DNA of 64,000 bases, from positions 496,001 to 560,000 of the forward strand of contig NZ_JAHKPO010000013.1 of NCBI RefSeq assembly GCF_018860365.1, written 5' to 3'. Below are positions 1 through 9,455 of this stretch, in pieces; within the stretch, counting starts at the first letter, position 1, and every line of letters starts with the position of its first letter. This stretch comes from Arenibacter algicola (GTDB lineage Bacteria > Bacteroidota > Bacteroidia > Flavobacteriales > Flavobacteriaceae). The notes beneath the pieces were generated by a model. It did not search any database, was not told the DNA's origin, and worked only from the letters and a program-made list of their open reading frames with translations. The position numbers and the translations under genes are program-made.

Positions 1-2253
1 GTCAAGCGGTTTACCGTCGACGATCAATAAAGTCCCCTCCTTTTTTGGATTTCCCGGTACGATACCGCGTCCGGATTGATATCTTACGGCTCCATACTGT
101 CCCGCTCTGACATGCGCAAGCATAAACCCGTCGCTATATTTTTCAATAAATACCTGATCTCCGTAATTGAAAAGAAGGATACTGTATAGCCCATAGGACC
201 ATTTTTTCTCCTTTGCCCTTAAATCATCTCCATTGACGATCCCATCTGGTTCTCCGTATTTGTCGTAAAGTTTTTTGCGCTCGGGACTTAAGAGGTTGTC
301 GGTAACAATCACCTCGTCCAGTTGCGTAACCCCATAGAGGGAATCTAATATGGCTTCTGTTCGGACACGTTCCATTCCCGCCACGGCCACACTTCTGATC
401 AGGGTATCCAGTTGACGAAAGGCCGGCCTACGATCATAGGTTACTTTTGGAGGCTTTGGGTTATTCAAATTGATCCTATAATCAAGTTTATTCCCCTTTT
501 TTCCATCATCTACCGTAAGTAGGACCCGCATGGGTGGGCCATAGGTATCCTCCATCATGAACCTGAAGTTACCCAGACTATCGGTGGTTCCTGAGTAGAA
601 GACCGGTGACTTTGATAAGGAAGATAAGGTAAGCCCCACGCCTTCCTTAGAGAGTTTGCTCCTTCCGGGGGCCTGTACCGAGCCCCTGACCTCGAGGCGA
701 GACTGAGGCCAATAAAGGGTCTTCTCGATGCGTTTTGCAGGATGTTTGTAACGGCGCCAGCCCTGGGAGAGCATAAGGGCGTCGAGGTCCTGGGCACGTC
801 CGGTATTCTGGGAATTAAAGTAATAATCGGGATCCTCGATCGTTCCCCGCAGTTCCGAACTTAAAAGAAAGTAGGATTTAATGTTCCCAAACGTATGCTG
901 GCCCTGTACTGAATTGATGGCCAAAACGGACAATTCTACGGGGCCCTGAACGGAATCTTGTCCCGTGATAAGGATATCCAATTGGGTAGGTTGGCGCCGT
1001 GCATACGTTTCCCTGTCCGTAGCCAGGTCCACCTTCAAATGGTCTTCGGTCTTTTCATTGAAGAACAGCCGCTCCGCAACGGTATTTTTGTTCTGGTCCA
1101 TCAGGGTAAAGACGAGTATGCCCTCTGGCAATGCCTCCGATAAAAGGCTCTTGGACAGATATCCCTCTCGCAACGGACCCTCTATCATAATAAGATCCTG
1201 CCCCCGGCAAGAGACCTTGATATACACATTGCCGGAAAGGACATTTGAGTATACCCCCGCCCAAATATTTTTGCCAGTTCGTTGAACAGAGATAATACTT
1301 CCATTGGATGCCGATTTGGGCAAAGGGAATTTTACGATGGTTTTCGGTCCGTTCGTGGAACGAATTTCGGCATGGTAGGTACGGGAACTTTCGGCGTAAA
1401 TTGAAAAATAGCCCATTCCCAAACGGTTTGACACAAAATCAATGATATGTTTCCCCCTGTCGTCGAAAACGGTTCCCTGGACCCTGCTTCCCTTGCCGTC
1501 GATGCCTATGGCCTTGTACGCTATCTTGTTGCTGTACCCCTCAATTAACGTACCGCTTTCAGGAAAGAATTGCAGGTCTACCTCGTTTTGATCCAGGACG
1601 ACCGTTTCGGATAGCCCCTCTACTGTCACGGTCACCCAGCTAGGGTCTTCCAGCATCTCGTATTCAAATGCATAAGCTCCATGGCCATTTCTTTTTATAA
1701 GCAGGGTGTCGCTCCCCTTATCTCTTTCTATGGCGACCTGTACCTGCTTGGCCCCGGTCGATTCTATGGCGTCTGACCTAACCTTAGCGCTCAAAAGGAA
1801 CCGCCCGTCACCTACTTTCTCCAGTTTTAGGGAATCCAATAATTTCGGGTTGTTTGAGGGCCAAGGAGCTACAATGTCCACGTAGCGCTTATAAATGAAA
1901 TCATCCCCAAAGTTTCTGTTCCATTGGGTATAGGCCTGTACCAGATAGCGGCCCTCCGGCAAGCCCTTTTCGGGTTCAAAAGACCCCCTCCCTACCCCTT
2001 TGGACAACTTGACCAATTTACGCGACACGATTTTCCCGTCTGGACCAATCAATTCAACATGAAGTACACCGCTAATTTCCGTGAAACGGTGGGAAATTGC
2101 ATCGGTTACGATGGCCTTGAACCAGATAGTTTGGTCGGTAGCGAACACTTCGGAGGCAAGCTGCAAATAGATCTTTTCGGGCGACCACCTATCTTGTGAA
2201 AAAACGGAGGTTGAAATCGACAATAATAGCAGAGTGATAAACTTTCTTGACAT
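1..2253 (-). CDS. Secreted MG2-domain / TonB-plug-like protein, partial (C-terminus outside window)
   Basis: An open minus-strand frame of 751 codons runs from the ATG at 2251-2253 to the window edge without a stop. It begins with a Sec signal peptide (MSRKFITLLLLSISTSVFSQ). The first part after it has the pattern of macroglobulin-like MG2 domains (an xxPEKIYLQLASEVFATDQT-like start, then YLVQAYTQW and IYKRYVDIVAP). Near the visible end a regulatory beta-sandwich is followed by LLIVDGKPLD, which resembles the start of a TonB-dependent receptor plug. Proteins of this build in Flavobacteriia are exported and presumed surface or outer-membrane associated; their substrate is not known. Base use is somewhat GC-richer than in the genes to the right. 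It is separated by 189 bp from the signal peptidase gene and may be a separate unit. Family call by pattern only; function unknown. Confidence 0.72.
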   Translation of the reverse strand, partial: MSRKFITLLLLSISTSVFSQDRWSPEKIYLQLASEVFATDQTIWFKAIVTDAISHRFTEISGVLHVELIGPDGKIVSRKLVKLSKGVGRGSFEPEKGLPEGRYLVQAYTQWNRNFGDDFIYKRYVDIVAPWPSNNPKLLDSLKLEKVGDGRFLLSAKVRSDAIESTGAKQVQVAIERDKGSDTLLIKRNGHGAYAFEYEMLEDPSWVTVTVEGLSETVVLDQNEVDLQFFPESGTLIEGYSNKIAYKAIGIDGKGSRVQGTVFDDRGKHIIDFVSNRLGMGYFSIYAESSRTYHAEIRSTNGPKTIVKFPLPKSASNGSIISVQRTGKNIWAGVYSNVLSGNVYIKVSCRGQDLIMIEGPLREGYLSKSLLSEALPEGILVFTLMDQNKNTVAERLFFNEKTEDHLKVDLATDRETYARRQPTQLDILITGQDSVQGPVELSVLAINSVQGQHTFGNIKSYFLLSSELRGTIEDPDYYFNSQNTGRAQDLDALMLSQGWRRYKHPAKRIEKTLYWPQSRLEVRGSVQAPGRSKLSKEGVGLTLSSLSKSPVFYSGTTDSLGNFRFMMEDTYGPPMRVLLTVDDGKKGNKLDYRINLNNPKPPKVTYDRRPAFRQLDTLIRSVAVAGMERVRTEAILDSLYGVTQLDEVIVTDNLLSPERKKLYDKYGEPDGIVNGDDLRAKEKKWSYGLYSILLFNYGDQVFIEKYSDGFMLAHVRAGQYGAVRYQSGRGIVPGNPKKEGTLLIVDGKPLD

Positions 2254-2298
2254 TTTTATTTCGAATAGTAAACTTCTAACCAAACGCACACTTTAATA

Positions 2299-2312
2299 TC
2301 TAGATATCTAGA
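2299..2312. promoter_or_regulatory. 14-bp perfect palindrome upstream of the MG2 protein
   Basis: TCTAGATATCTAGA lies 46 bp upstream of the start codon at 2253 in the intergenic stretch 2254-2442. A perfect palindrome in this place could be an operator for a dimeric regulator. No TAnnTTTG element was seen on the minus strand beside it, so the role is speculative. Confidence 0.25.
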
Positions 2313-2442
2313 GTTTGTACTTAAGTTAGTCATTTGAATTTATTTAAAATGAAATACCATCCTATTGGAAGGTATTAATGCTTTAAAAAATTTACTCTTT
2401 AAACATTAGCGACCTAAATACTTAAAGAAGAGAAAGCTTGTT

Positions 2443-3339
2443 TTATATTTTGAATATTACTTTTCCGATAATATTCTTTTGGGCAACAGGGCCAAATGAC
2501 CTAGAGTCAATAGACTTGTTTCTGTTGTCCCCAATCATAAAATAGTAATCGTTTTTGAAAATATAAAATTCACTTTCTTTATTATCATAATAAAAAGAAC
2601 ATTCTTCTCCAATTTCACCCCCTTCTTCCCATTCCATAATATCACGATAATCCTTTATTTTGTTTGACTCAAAGCTAATCTTTAATCCTTTGTAGGGAAT
2701 TACAAATTTATCCATGTTGTTTTCCGAATAGGGTGGGAATTGAATCATTGAGTTATTATGTTTGGCGTCTGGCTCGATTGCCCCGATCGAATCGACGCTT
2801 TTACAACCCATAAGCAATTTTTCCTGGTTCAAATCAAGATTGATTATAACGTAACCGGAATATTTCTGTATAATACTGCTTGAGTCCTTATTCATACACT
2901 CTTTTAAGTCATTAAAATTTCGGTACCAAACCTTTCGAAAATGACACGAGGTACGGGGAGGGTGTGCGTATCGCCCATTAATAAAAATATCCGTGTCTTT
3001 TATTTCAATTATGTCACCTGGCAGACCAACACATCTCTTCACGTATATCGTTGATTCTTTACCTACGCTGAAGACTAAAAGATCGTTTATTTTTGGTTTT
3101 TGCTTAAATTTCAGCTCTTTTAAGATTTTTGCTAGGGGGCTGCCGTAAAAAATCTTGCTAACAATTATAAAATCGTTTTTTTGTAAGGTGTTCTCCATCG
3201 AAGAACTTGGTATATGGAAAACATCAAAAAAAAATAACCTTAAAACAATCGTACTCAAAAAAAACCAAAATAAGACATTTAATAGCTTAAGAAAAAAAAA
3301 GCGAGCTATCTTTAGTCGTAAATTCAAACGCTTTTCCAT
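2443..3339 (-). CDS. lepB: Signal peptidase I (S26) with large insertion
   Basis: Membrane serine peptidase that cleaves signal peptides on the periplasmic side. From the ATG at 3339 the protein has 298 residues. One strong N-terminal membrane segment (about residues 13-38) precedes box B, PSSSMENTL, with the nucleophile Ser just before Met; the general-base Lys is in YVKRCVGLPGD. Box E near the end reads GDNRNKSIDSRSFGP. Between the Lys box and box E lies an insertion of roughly 110 residues containing three cysteines, much larger than in minimal enzymes; insertions here are known in some Bacteroidota. An in-frame ATG at 3387 would add 16 residues without signal character, so I prefer 3339. 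It is the last gene of the minus-strand peptide locus, 72 bp after the O-antigen-ligase-like gene, which suggests a dedicated rather than housekeeping enzyme. Confidence 0.85.
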   Translation of the reverse strand: MEKRLNLRLKIARFFFLKLLNVLFWFFLSTIVLRLFFFDVFHIPSSSMENTLQKNDFIIVSKIFYGSPLAKILKELKFKQKPKINDLLVFSVGKESTIYVKRCVGLPGDIIEIKDTDIFINGRYAHPPRTSCHFRKVWYRNFNDLKECMNKDSSSIIQKYSGYVIINLDLNQEKLLMGCKSVDSIGAIEPDAKHNNSMIQFPPYSENNMDKFVIPYKGLKISFESNKIKDYRDIMEWEEGGEIGEECSFYYDNKESEFYIFKNDYYFMIGDNRNKSIDSRSFGPVAQKNIIGKVIFKI

Positions 3340-3411
3340 AATTACAGTTATAATGATTTCATTTTTAATTGATTGTGCCTGCCGCAACCATAAACAACAG
3401 GTATTGTCGAA

Positions 3412-5316
3412 TCAATCAACATAGTTCACACCTTGAAGTTTTAGAAAATTTTTTGCTCCATTTATTATTTCAAACGTTGTCTCGGAAGGAACTGTAACCT
3501 TTAAATTCAATATTCTATTAGCAACATTCACAGCATTTTCCATTTGATTGTTGTCGGAATACATTTTAAGCAATAAGTAATGGCTCCTAAAACTTCCTGG
3601 AACCATATTAATGGAACGTTGATAACATATTTCAGCATTTTTGTAATCTTCTATTTCCTTATAGCAATTCCCCAACACATTTTCTATTACGGAATTATTA
3701 GAATAATTCTTGGCATTGCTCAATATATTAATGGCAGCATATGTATCCTTTGCACTATATAAAGCCAGACCATAGTCGGTAAGGAACTTCCCGTCGGTAT
3801 CAAAAAACGGGTATATTAACCTGTAACCCTTAACTGCCAAATTAAAATCTTTATCCAAATAATTTTCGTGGGAATTATTCCAAACATAATAAGCTTTTGC
3901 TAGTTTCAGTGTCTTATAAAACAGTAAGCAAGAGATAGATAGACTAATCAATAGTATGTAAAATGATCTTGATTTTGATTTATTTTGGGGTTTAAAACGG
4001 TTGCAAAAGGAACTAGCCTGGTTTGCAGATAAAATTGCCACGTAAAGGATTAACACCAATTTAATAGGCAGAATTTTAGAAGGATACGAGAATAGTGAGA
4101 AGATAATTATCGACAAAATTCCGGCCATTGCCATCTCGTACAATGGTTCATTTTCTTTTAAAGTCCCTCTTCTAATAATTAAAAAATATAGCACTAGCAA
4201 CAAAATTGACAATCCTAATATTCCATTTTCTACGGAAAACTGTAATGGTTCGTTAAAGGCATAAGCTGTATTCCCTGCCCTTAGCGCCATTTTTATGTTA
4301 TTGTGTTTTTCAAAATATTCTGACTGATAAAGCATATAGTTACTATGGAACCTGTCATAGCCAAAACCCATAACAGGCCTATCTTTCAACATTTCCACAG
4401 TAGTTTTCAATATCAACAACCTCCCTTCAGTTGACCCTTTTTTAAAATTATATATAAAAATAATGGAAGTAATCATGCAACATATTGCCCCCAAAACCAA
4501 CAAAACCTTTACAACCCTTTTCTTTGTGTTTTTTTCAAAAAAGGACTGAATATTCTTGCGATAGATATATCCTACAGTAAAGAAAATAACAATAAAGGCG
4601 GCTCTCGATCTTAATGCAGGAATTATTGTCACACACCCAATAATGTTTAAAACAACAGCAAAGTGAACGATTGCTTTTCGTATATTAATATATTTTTTCC
4701 CATCTTCAATTAGGAAATTACCATTCTTTAAGAACTGTAGGCCAATTGGAAAAACGGCTACCAAGTAACCACTGTAGGGGCCACTGTTAAAAAAACCACC
4801 TGTTACCTTTAAAACCGAACTGTTAGATTCTATCAAGCCGTATAATTGTAACCATCCTATAATGATTTGGATATTGGCACCGATAATGGCCGCAATAAGT
4901 AGCCAAGAATGATGTTTAGGTGTAAGCGATTTTATCACAAAATACAATGCCAGCAACCCCAGCAATTCGTAGAACCTTATTGAAAAACCGTAAGTGGGTT
5001 GAAAAAAATATCTATTGAACGTTATATAAACCACGAGTAGAAGAATTGAAATATCTATCCGGCCAATAGAAAAGGATTCATCAGAAACTTTCAGCTTTCC
5101 CAAAAATAAGCAGACGATTAATAGGGTTGCGAGTAAGAATATAATAAATTTTCCGGTCACTGGGGAGCGTCGAAATGGCAAGAAATCAATCGATGGCAAA
5201 AATACGTATAGAGAGAATAACAACAGCACTATCAATAAGTTAATACTATGTTCTAATCTTAATATTCTAATTTTGGTACAATCTATCTTAAGTGTCATTT
5301 CAATGTCCTTTTGCAA
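3412..5316 (-). CDS. Wzy/O-antigen-ligase-like membrane protein with C-terminal TPRs
   Basis: A 634-residue protein with about a dozen hydrophobic segments over residues 20-470, then a soluble tail of about 150 residues. The Wzy_C-type region contains RPVMGFGYDRFHSNYML and, after a loop, a polar stretch ending NEPLQFSVENGILGLS, as expected for the large periplasmic loop of O-antigen ligases and polymerases. The tail contains degenerate tetratricopeptide repeats (for example NCYKEIEDYKNAEICYQRSI). The superfamily includes Wzy polymerases, WaaL ligases and PglL/TfpW-type protein O-oligosaccharyltransferases; sequence alone does not separate them here. No sugar-nucleotide or glycosyltransferase gene lies nearby, so an O-antigen locus is unlikely and a protein-modifying role in the peptide locus is a reasonable inference. 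A second in-frame ATG lies at 5298. Confidence 0.75.
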   Translation of the reverse strand: MQKDIEMTLKIDCTKIRILRLEHSINLLIVLLLFSLYVFLPSIDFLPFRRSPVTGKFIIFLLATLLIVCLFLGKLKVSDESFSIGRIDISILLLVVYITFNRYFFQPTYGFSIRFYELLGLLALYFVIKSLTPKHHSWLLIAAIIGANIQIIIGWLQLYGLIESNSSVLKVTGGFFNSGPYSGYLVAVFPIGLQFLKNGNFLIEDGKKYINIRKAIVHFAVVLNIIGCVTIIPALRSRAAFIVIFFTVGYIYRKNIQSFFEKNTKKRVVKVLLVLGAICCMITSIIFIYNFKKGSTEGRLLILKTTVEMLKDRPVMGFGYDRFHSNYMLYQSEYFEKHNNIKMALRAGNTAYAFNEPLQFSVENGILGLSILLLVLYFLIIRRGTLKENEPLYEMAMAGILSIIIFSLFSYPSKILPIKLVLILYVAILSANQASSFCNRFKPQNKSKSRSFYILLISLSISCLLFYKTLKLAKAYYVWNNSHENYLDKDFNLAVKGYRLIYPFFDTDGKFLTDYGLALYSAKDTYAAINILSNAKNYSNNSVIENVLGNCYKEIEDYKNAEICYQRSINMVPGSFRSHYLLLKMYSDNNQMENAVNVANRILNLKVTVPSETTFEIINGAKNFLKLQGVNYVD

Positions 5317-5456
5317 AATAACTTTCAGGATTCAAGGGGCTAAGGCTTTTTCAAATTTTATAGAAAGTGAGTATTACAATAATCGGAAATTATCCACATC
5401 TCCATATAGTCCATGTAAAATGAAAAAAATATTCACAAACTCCGAAACCTGTTAAA

Positions 5457-7664
5457 CTAACGTTCGTTTACGAATATTTGCTTACCGTCCCTATAAACAA
5501 AGGGTAATTCTTCCTTACCGTGGTCCTTGTTTCTTAACCAGTATATCGTATTCTCGGGTACATTCTCAAATTTTAAAAAGTTATACTCTGCAATTTTGGA
5601 GCCTCCACTTTTCCATCTCTTATCGTAATATAAAAGCTCGTAATTATCCCCAATCACTATTCCATTGTTGGCATTTCTGGGGGCAAACCTTACTTGTGAA
5701 ATGTGCTGAGGGCTTCCAAAATCGATACCTATGGAAAAAGTTGTAACGTATGTTTCTAGGTTGCCATCCAAGGCCCGCTCTACATCTTGGCTTGAAGGTA
5801 AAAGGTTACCATTCAATTTTGTATAAAGACCAACATCCACGTTTCTTAATTTTTCCTCAGACAAGATAGAAGGTTCCGACCCTTTGACAATATTCATGTT
5901 TTGATTTACTGAAGAGAACACCTCAAAAGTTGCAATATTAAGCGGTTTACCATTATTAATACACCTCACATACCTAAATTTCTTTTTTGTCGAAATAGGT
6001 AAGGCTTTCACTGAAAAATCCAAAATGTCTGATGAGCCAATGGAATAGAGGTCTATTGCATCCGAAAAATCCGCGCTGTTGGCCCCTTGTATTTTGGAGC
6101 CAATCATATCCTTCATGAACTCAATTAAATGGTATTTCAAGGGAAATTTACGAGTAAGTCGTAAGGTAATCGGATTGTTGTTGGGAGCTATTTCCATAAC
6201 CTTTCTGTCGAAATCGATATGTAATGGGTTGGAGATTGGAATGAACCCATTGGAATCATAGATACCAACAATATAAGTTGCATTTACAGGAACTTTTTCA
6301 AAATTGATTTTTTTACGGTCATAATCAATCTCTCCCCAGGCAATGGGCTTCCAGCCTCTAGGGCTAAATATCGCCAAATAGCCCAATTTTCTATTGGTAC
6401 TATCCTTCTTAAACTTGTAGGGAACTGAAAAGGTGGTAACCTTGTGGTATTCCTCGGTTACATCCTTCATATATGGGTTTTTGAATGTATTCGGGACGTA
6501 TTCATTAATGCTGGCCAATGTTCTTGGGCACCTCTGTTTGACATACATATTTCTGTACATTTTGGATAATTCGTTTTGATGCCTGTAATCACCTAACTGT
6601 TGCCATTTAGGGGAATAATGGTGATAAATTCCTGAAGTATCCCGTACCGATACCCCATAATGTATTTTGTCCCTGTTAAAGTAACCCGAAGTATAGTCCA
6701 AATAAGCGGGAACGCCACATGCGTTTAATACCCTTACTGTCCATTCGGAATGTCGGTCGCAATCGAACTTATAAAACTGTAAAATATCGTAAAACCCTAA
6801 ATTTCCGATTTTATGGCCATTGTCCTCGAAAACATCGAGACAATAGGTGGCAAAATTTAAGCGTCTCACGGTATTAGCAAGGTTTAAAGAATCATTAGAA
6901 TGAACAATACCGTAAAAATAATTATTAATATAACTGGAATATGTATCCACAGATTCATTCATGCTCCTATATGTCAACAAGGTGTTCTTGAACTCGTTAT
7001 AACTCAAATCCCTTGCAAAAGGGGACTTCTTCCAACAGGAAAACGCATTATCAATATGGTCAATCAACCAGTTGCAGGAGATATTTTTCAAATCGGGATA
7101 AATTCCGTTGGTTTGATTTTCCGTTTGGATATTGAATAGCAATTCCTTGCCAATACTATCTACAAAGTGCTCAAAATGTACAACTTTTTTTCTATGGAAT
7201 TTTACGTCAACAGTATCAGGGTAAGTTCTTTTTATCAGGGAATCTACAAAGCCCTTTGTCGGAGCGAAATCCTTTGTGTCTAGAATATTATGAAGATAAT
7301 CTGCAAACCGGAAAAGTGAAGTATCTGCCTCATGAAAGAAGATTACTTTGGTAAGCGAGTCAATTTTTTTAAATGATTCTTTTACTAAATCTGGGTAGGA
7401 CTCAATCCTTTTTGATGAAAAATGACCCTTCATATTAGATATAAGAAAACAGGCCGCCCTATATTTTAAACTGTCATGTGGATACTTTTTATAATGATCT
7501 AGCACTTTAATCAATTCCATTTTATTTTCCCCCGCTTTTTCTAAAGAGGAAAGCACACCTTTCGGATATGGATATCTTCTTAAATCCACACAATTATAGA
7601 ATAGGAGAAGAAAAAATACCAATATTTGTAGATTTACCAAAAGAACAAATAATCTTTTACTCAT
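5457..7664 (-). CDS. Transglutaminase-like exported protein with discoidin-type C-terminus
   Basis: A protein of about 735 residues with an N-terminal signal or membrane anchor (RLFVLLVNLQILVFFLLLFY). Mid-protein, around residues 300-350, it shows the transglutaminase-like pattern: DCDRHSEWTVRVLNACGVPA followed by DKIHYGVSVRD, giving candidate Cys and His catalytic residues in the usual spacing. The last about 150 residues look like a galactose-binding or discoidin fold (VERALDGNLETYVTT, IDFGSPQHISQVRFAP). Transglutaminase-fold enzymes are thiol peptidases or cross-linkers; large versions of this kind occur in Bacteroidota surface loci. Many D-S/T-hydrophobic triplets occur (HDSL, IDSL, VDSL, PDTV, VDSI, NDSL), the Bacteroidota O-glycosylation sequon. 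ATGs lie at 7673 and 7664; the second gives the cleaner signal start. It is 90 bp after the DUF1573 gene in one direction. Confidence 0.7.
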   Translation of the reverse strand: MSKRLFVLLVNLQILVFFLLLFYNCVDLRRYPYPKGVLSSLEKAGENKMELIKVLDHYKKYPHDSLKYRAACFLISNMKGHFSSKRIESYPDLVKESFKKIDSLTKVIFFHEADTSLFRFADYLHNILDTKDFAPTKGFVDSLIKRTYPDTVDVKFHRKKVVHFEHFVDSIGKELLFNIQTENQTNGIYPDLKNISCNWLIDHIDNAFSCWKKSPFARDLSYNEFKNTLLTYRSMNESVDTYSSYINNYFYGIVHSNDSLNLANTVRRLNFATYCLDVFEDNGHKIGNLGFYDILQFYKFDCDRHSEWTVRVLNACGVPAYLDYTSGYFNRDKIHYGVSVRDTSGIYHHYSPKWQQLGDYRHQNELSKMYRNMYVKQRCPRTLASINEYVPNTFKNPYMKDVTEEYHKVTTFSVPYKFKKDSTNRKLGYLAIFSPRGWKPIAWGEIDYDRKKINFEKVPVNATYIVGIYDSNGFIPISNPLHIDFDRKVMEIAPNNNPITLRLTRKFPLKYHLIEFMKDMIGSKIQGANSADFSDAIDLYSIGSSDILDFSVKALPISTKKKFRYVRCINNGKPLNIATFEVFSSVNQNMNIVKGSEPSILSEEKLRNVDVGLYTKLNGNLLPSSQDVERALDGNLETYVTTFSIGIDFGSPQHISQVRFAPRNANNGIVIGDNYELLYYDKRWKSGGSKIAEYNFLKFENVPENTIYWLRNKDHGKEELPFVYRDGKQIFVNER

Positions 7665-7763
7665 TGGAAACAAAATAGAATATGAAGTGGAATAGCCCTT
7701 ATGCTTAATAAATGTAACAAGCCAACAATCATTGGTTCTATAGTACTGTAAAGAGCCAAAGTT

Positions 7764-8204
7764 TCATTCCACCCTACCATAAAATGTCAATAAAAATGGG
7801 GATAATGGTGAATTACTGTTAACAGTCACTACTTTGTTTACAAAACCTTTCATGTGTTCATCACTTACAAAGATGCCAATTATCGAATCAGTCTTTCCAA
7901 CAGGTAAAGGGCTATCATTAAAATAAGCTACCGTACAGCCACAAGTAGCCTCTGCGTTATAAATTAAAAATGGGTGTTGCCCTACATTCTTATATTTAAA
8001 AACCCTTTTAATTGTATCGCCTATCTTAACGGAACCTATATTGATAGTAGTATTTGTAATAAACTCAATCTTAACACTATCGTTTTGCACATTCTTAAAT
8101 TCCAAATTATATTCATTATTCTTGTCTTTGTGTTTTTGATTACATCCAGTCAATCCAATAAAAAGTAATATTGTCCATAGCAATATTTTGTATTCATTTT
8201 CCAT
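7764..8204 (-). CDS. DUF1573 lipoprotein
   Basis: A 146-residue lipoprotein: the signal segment ends in the lipobox LTGC (residues 18-21). The remainder is a single DUF1573 beta-sandwich: it opens with the INIGSVKIGDTIKRVFKYKN pattern (similarity to a preceding 'F.FG.v..G..v...f..kN') and carries the signature AEATCGCTVAYF, with the CGC motif typical of the family. DUF1573 proteins are exported proteins of unknown biochemical function, common in Bacteroidota and often next to BF3164-type propellers. Three DS/T-hydrophobic triplets (NDSV, GDTI, TDSI) are present. It starts 34 bp after the BF3164-type gene and is presumably co-transcribed with it. Confidence 0.82.
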   Translation of the reverse strand: MENEYKILLWTILLFIGLTGCNQKHKDKNNEYNLEFKNVQNDSVKIEFITNTTINIGSVKIGDTIKRVFKYKNVGQHPFLIYNAEATCGCTVAYFNDSPLPVGKTDSIIGIFVSDEHMKGFVNKVVTVNSNSPLSPFLLTFYGRVE

Positions 8205-8238
8205 TTTCTAAAATAATTAAGTCACTAACTTTTACTGA

Positions 8239-9411
8239 CTAGTTTTCAGATAATACATATTTAATTAATTTGTTAGAGTCCATCATTCCATATAAATGTG
8301 TGAAATTTTCTCTGTCGATAGCTATTGTATTCACTTTTCTGTCCAATTTAATTCTATTTACTGGATTCCCTTCCCAATCATAAACCAAGACAATATCGGA
8401 TATATTGAAGTTTTCATCACTGTCGTTCAACAAAGGGCCACTGTAAAGGGCGAAGATATTTTTATCACTAACCGCAATATTGCGAAAGCCTTTTTTACTG
8501 TCCTTCCCTGCAACAATTTTCTTTGAATTTGGTCCTACAAGAAGATTAAAAGTAGGCAGATAGTATACTTTTTGATATTTTTTCTTTAAACGATAATTTT
8601 TGTCAACCGATATTATTTGAATTACTGCTCCTTTACCAGAAAAACAAGCAAATTCATGGAAGCTTCCTGGTCTATAGGCTACTCTATTATCCATTCTCAT
8701 ATTTAAATATTTGAAGTACAAAGAATCCTTTTCGCTTTGGGTTTTATTATTTTCATTTCCGGGTACTTCAATACCCGTTGTTAATTTGTTTGTATAGAGG
8801 TTCAAAACGCCAAAGGTTTTGTTATCCATATTTGAAGTTAAAAACTTACCGAATAGAATTGAATCGTTCAAGAAATAAGTATTCGAAAAAGTAATTTTTG
8901 TTGAATAAAAAATAGGTTTCGGCCTGTATTCAGATTTATTTAATAAACTGTCCCAATTATAGCGAAAGATTTTATGCGGAGAGTTTACCTGGGTAATACT
9001 AAAAACTGAATCATTGTTTGCGACACCATTTTCCATTGAAACTGCATTAATATTCATTTCGGATTCTCCATTGCCCGCAAAACCAAACTTCTCTACTAAA
9101 CGGCCATCTTTTAAATTGACAATACTAAAACCCGCCTCACCTGTATTATCATTAAAAATGGCCAAGGTGTCATAAACTTCGAATTTACGGGGCCGAAATA
9201 GTATTGTGTCGCTTTGAAATCGGATTTCCTCACCTACCAGTACAATCTCATTATCTTTAGAAAAATCGTTTAACGGATTATTGTAGTTGTTAGCACAACC
9301 CAACAGAACACACGTTGCTAGTATTTTTAAACAGTATATATGTAGAGGCGGATGTATCTTATAAAATCCTTTATAAATATTCCTATAACATGTTCGTAAA
9401 ATACGTATCAT
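8239..9411 (-). CDS. BF3164-type lipoprotein, TolB-like six-bladed propeller
   Basis: About 390 residues from the ATG at 9411 (an earlier ATG at 9447 is possible). A hydrophobic segment ends in the lipobox VLLGC, after which come an acidic linker and repeated beta-propeller blades: FEVYDTLAIFND, GFSIVNLKDGRLVEKFGFAG, and a last blade with DIVLVYDWEGNPVNRIKLD. This matches the BF3164-like TolB-type lipoproteins of Bacteroidota, whose function is unknown but which often sit beside NVEALA peptide genes. About 30 charged residues precede the hydrophobic core, which is unusual for a lipoprotein signal; the IS30 relic ends 45 bp upstream and may have replaced the original 5' end. Six D-S/T-hydrophobic triplets occur (SDTI, YDTL, NDSV, WDSL, NDSI, KDSL). 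Confidence 0.75.
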   Translation of the reverse strand: MIRILRTCYRNIYKGFYKIHPPLHIYCLKILATCVLLGCANNYNNPLNDFSKDNEIVLVGEEIRFQSDTILFRPRKFEVYDTLAIFNDNTGEAGFSIVNLKDGRLVEKFGFAGNGESEMNINAVSMENGVANNDSVFSITQVNSPHKIFRYNWDSLLNKSEYRPKPIFYSTKITFSNTYFLNDSILFGKFLTSNMDNKTFGVLNLYTNKLTTGIEVPGNENNKTQSEKDSLYFKYLNMRMDNRVAYRPGSFHEFACFSGKGAVIQIISVDKNYRLKKKYQKVYYLPTFNLLVGPNSKKIVAGKDSKKGFRNIAVSDKNIFALYSGPLLNDSDENFNISDIVLVYDWEGNPVNRIKLDRKVNTIAIDRENFTHLYGMMDSNKLIKYVLSEN

Positions 9412-9455
9412 AAAAACAAAGCGCAACTTAAAATAATTAATCATCACAAGGTCGA

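Noticed and set aside
3412-5316. Call as part of a capsule or O-antigen cluster
   Set aside because: No glycosyltransferase, flippase or sugar-nucleotide gene lies next to it; neighbours are peptide and lipoprotein genes.
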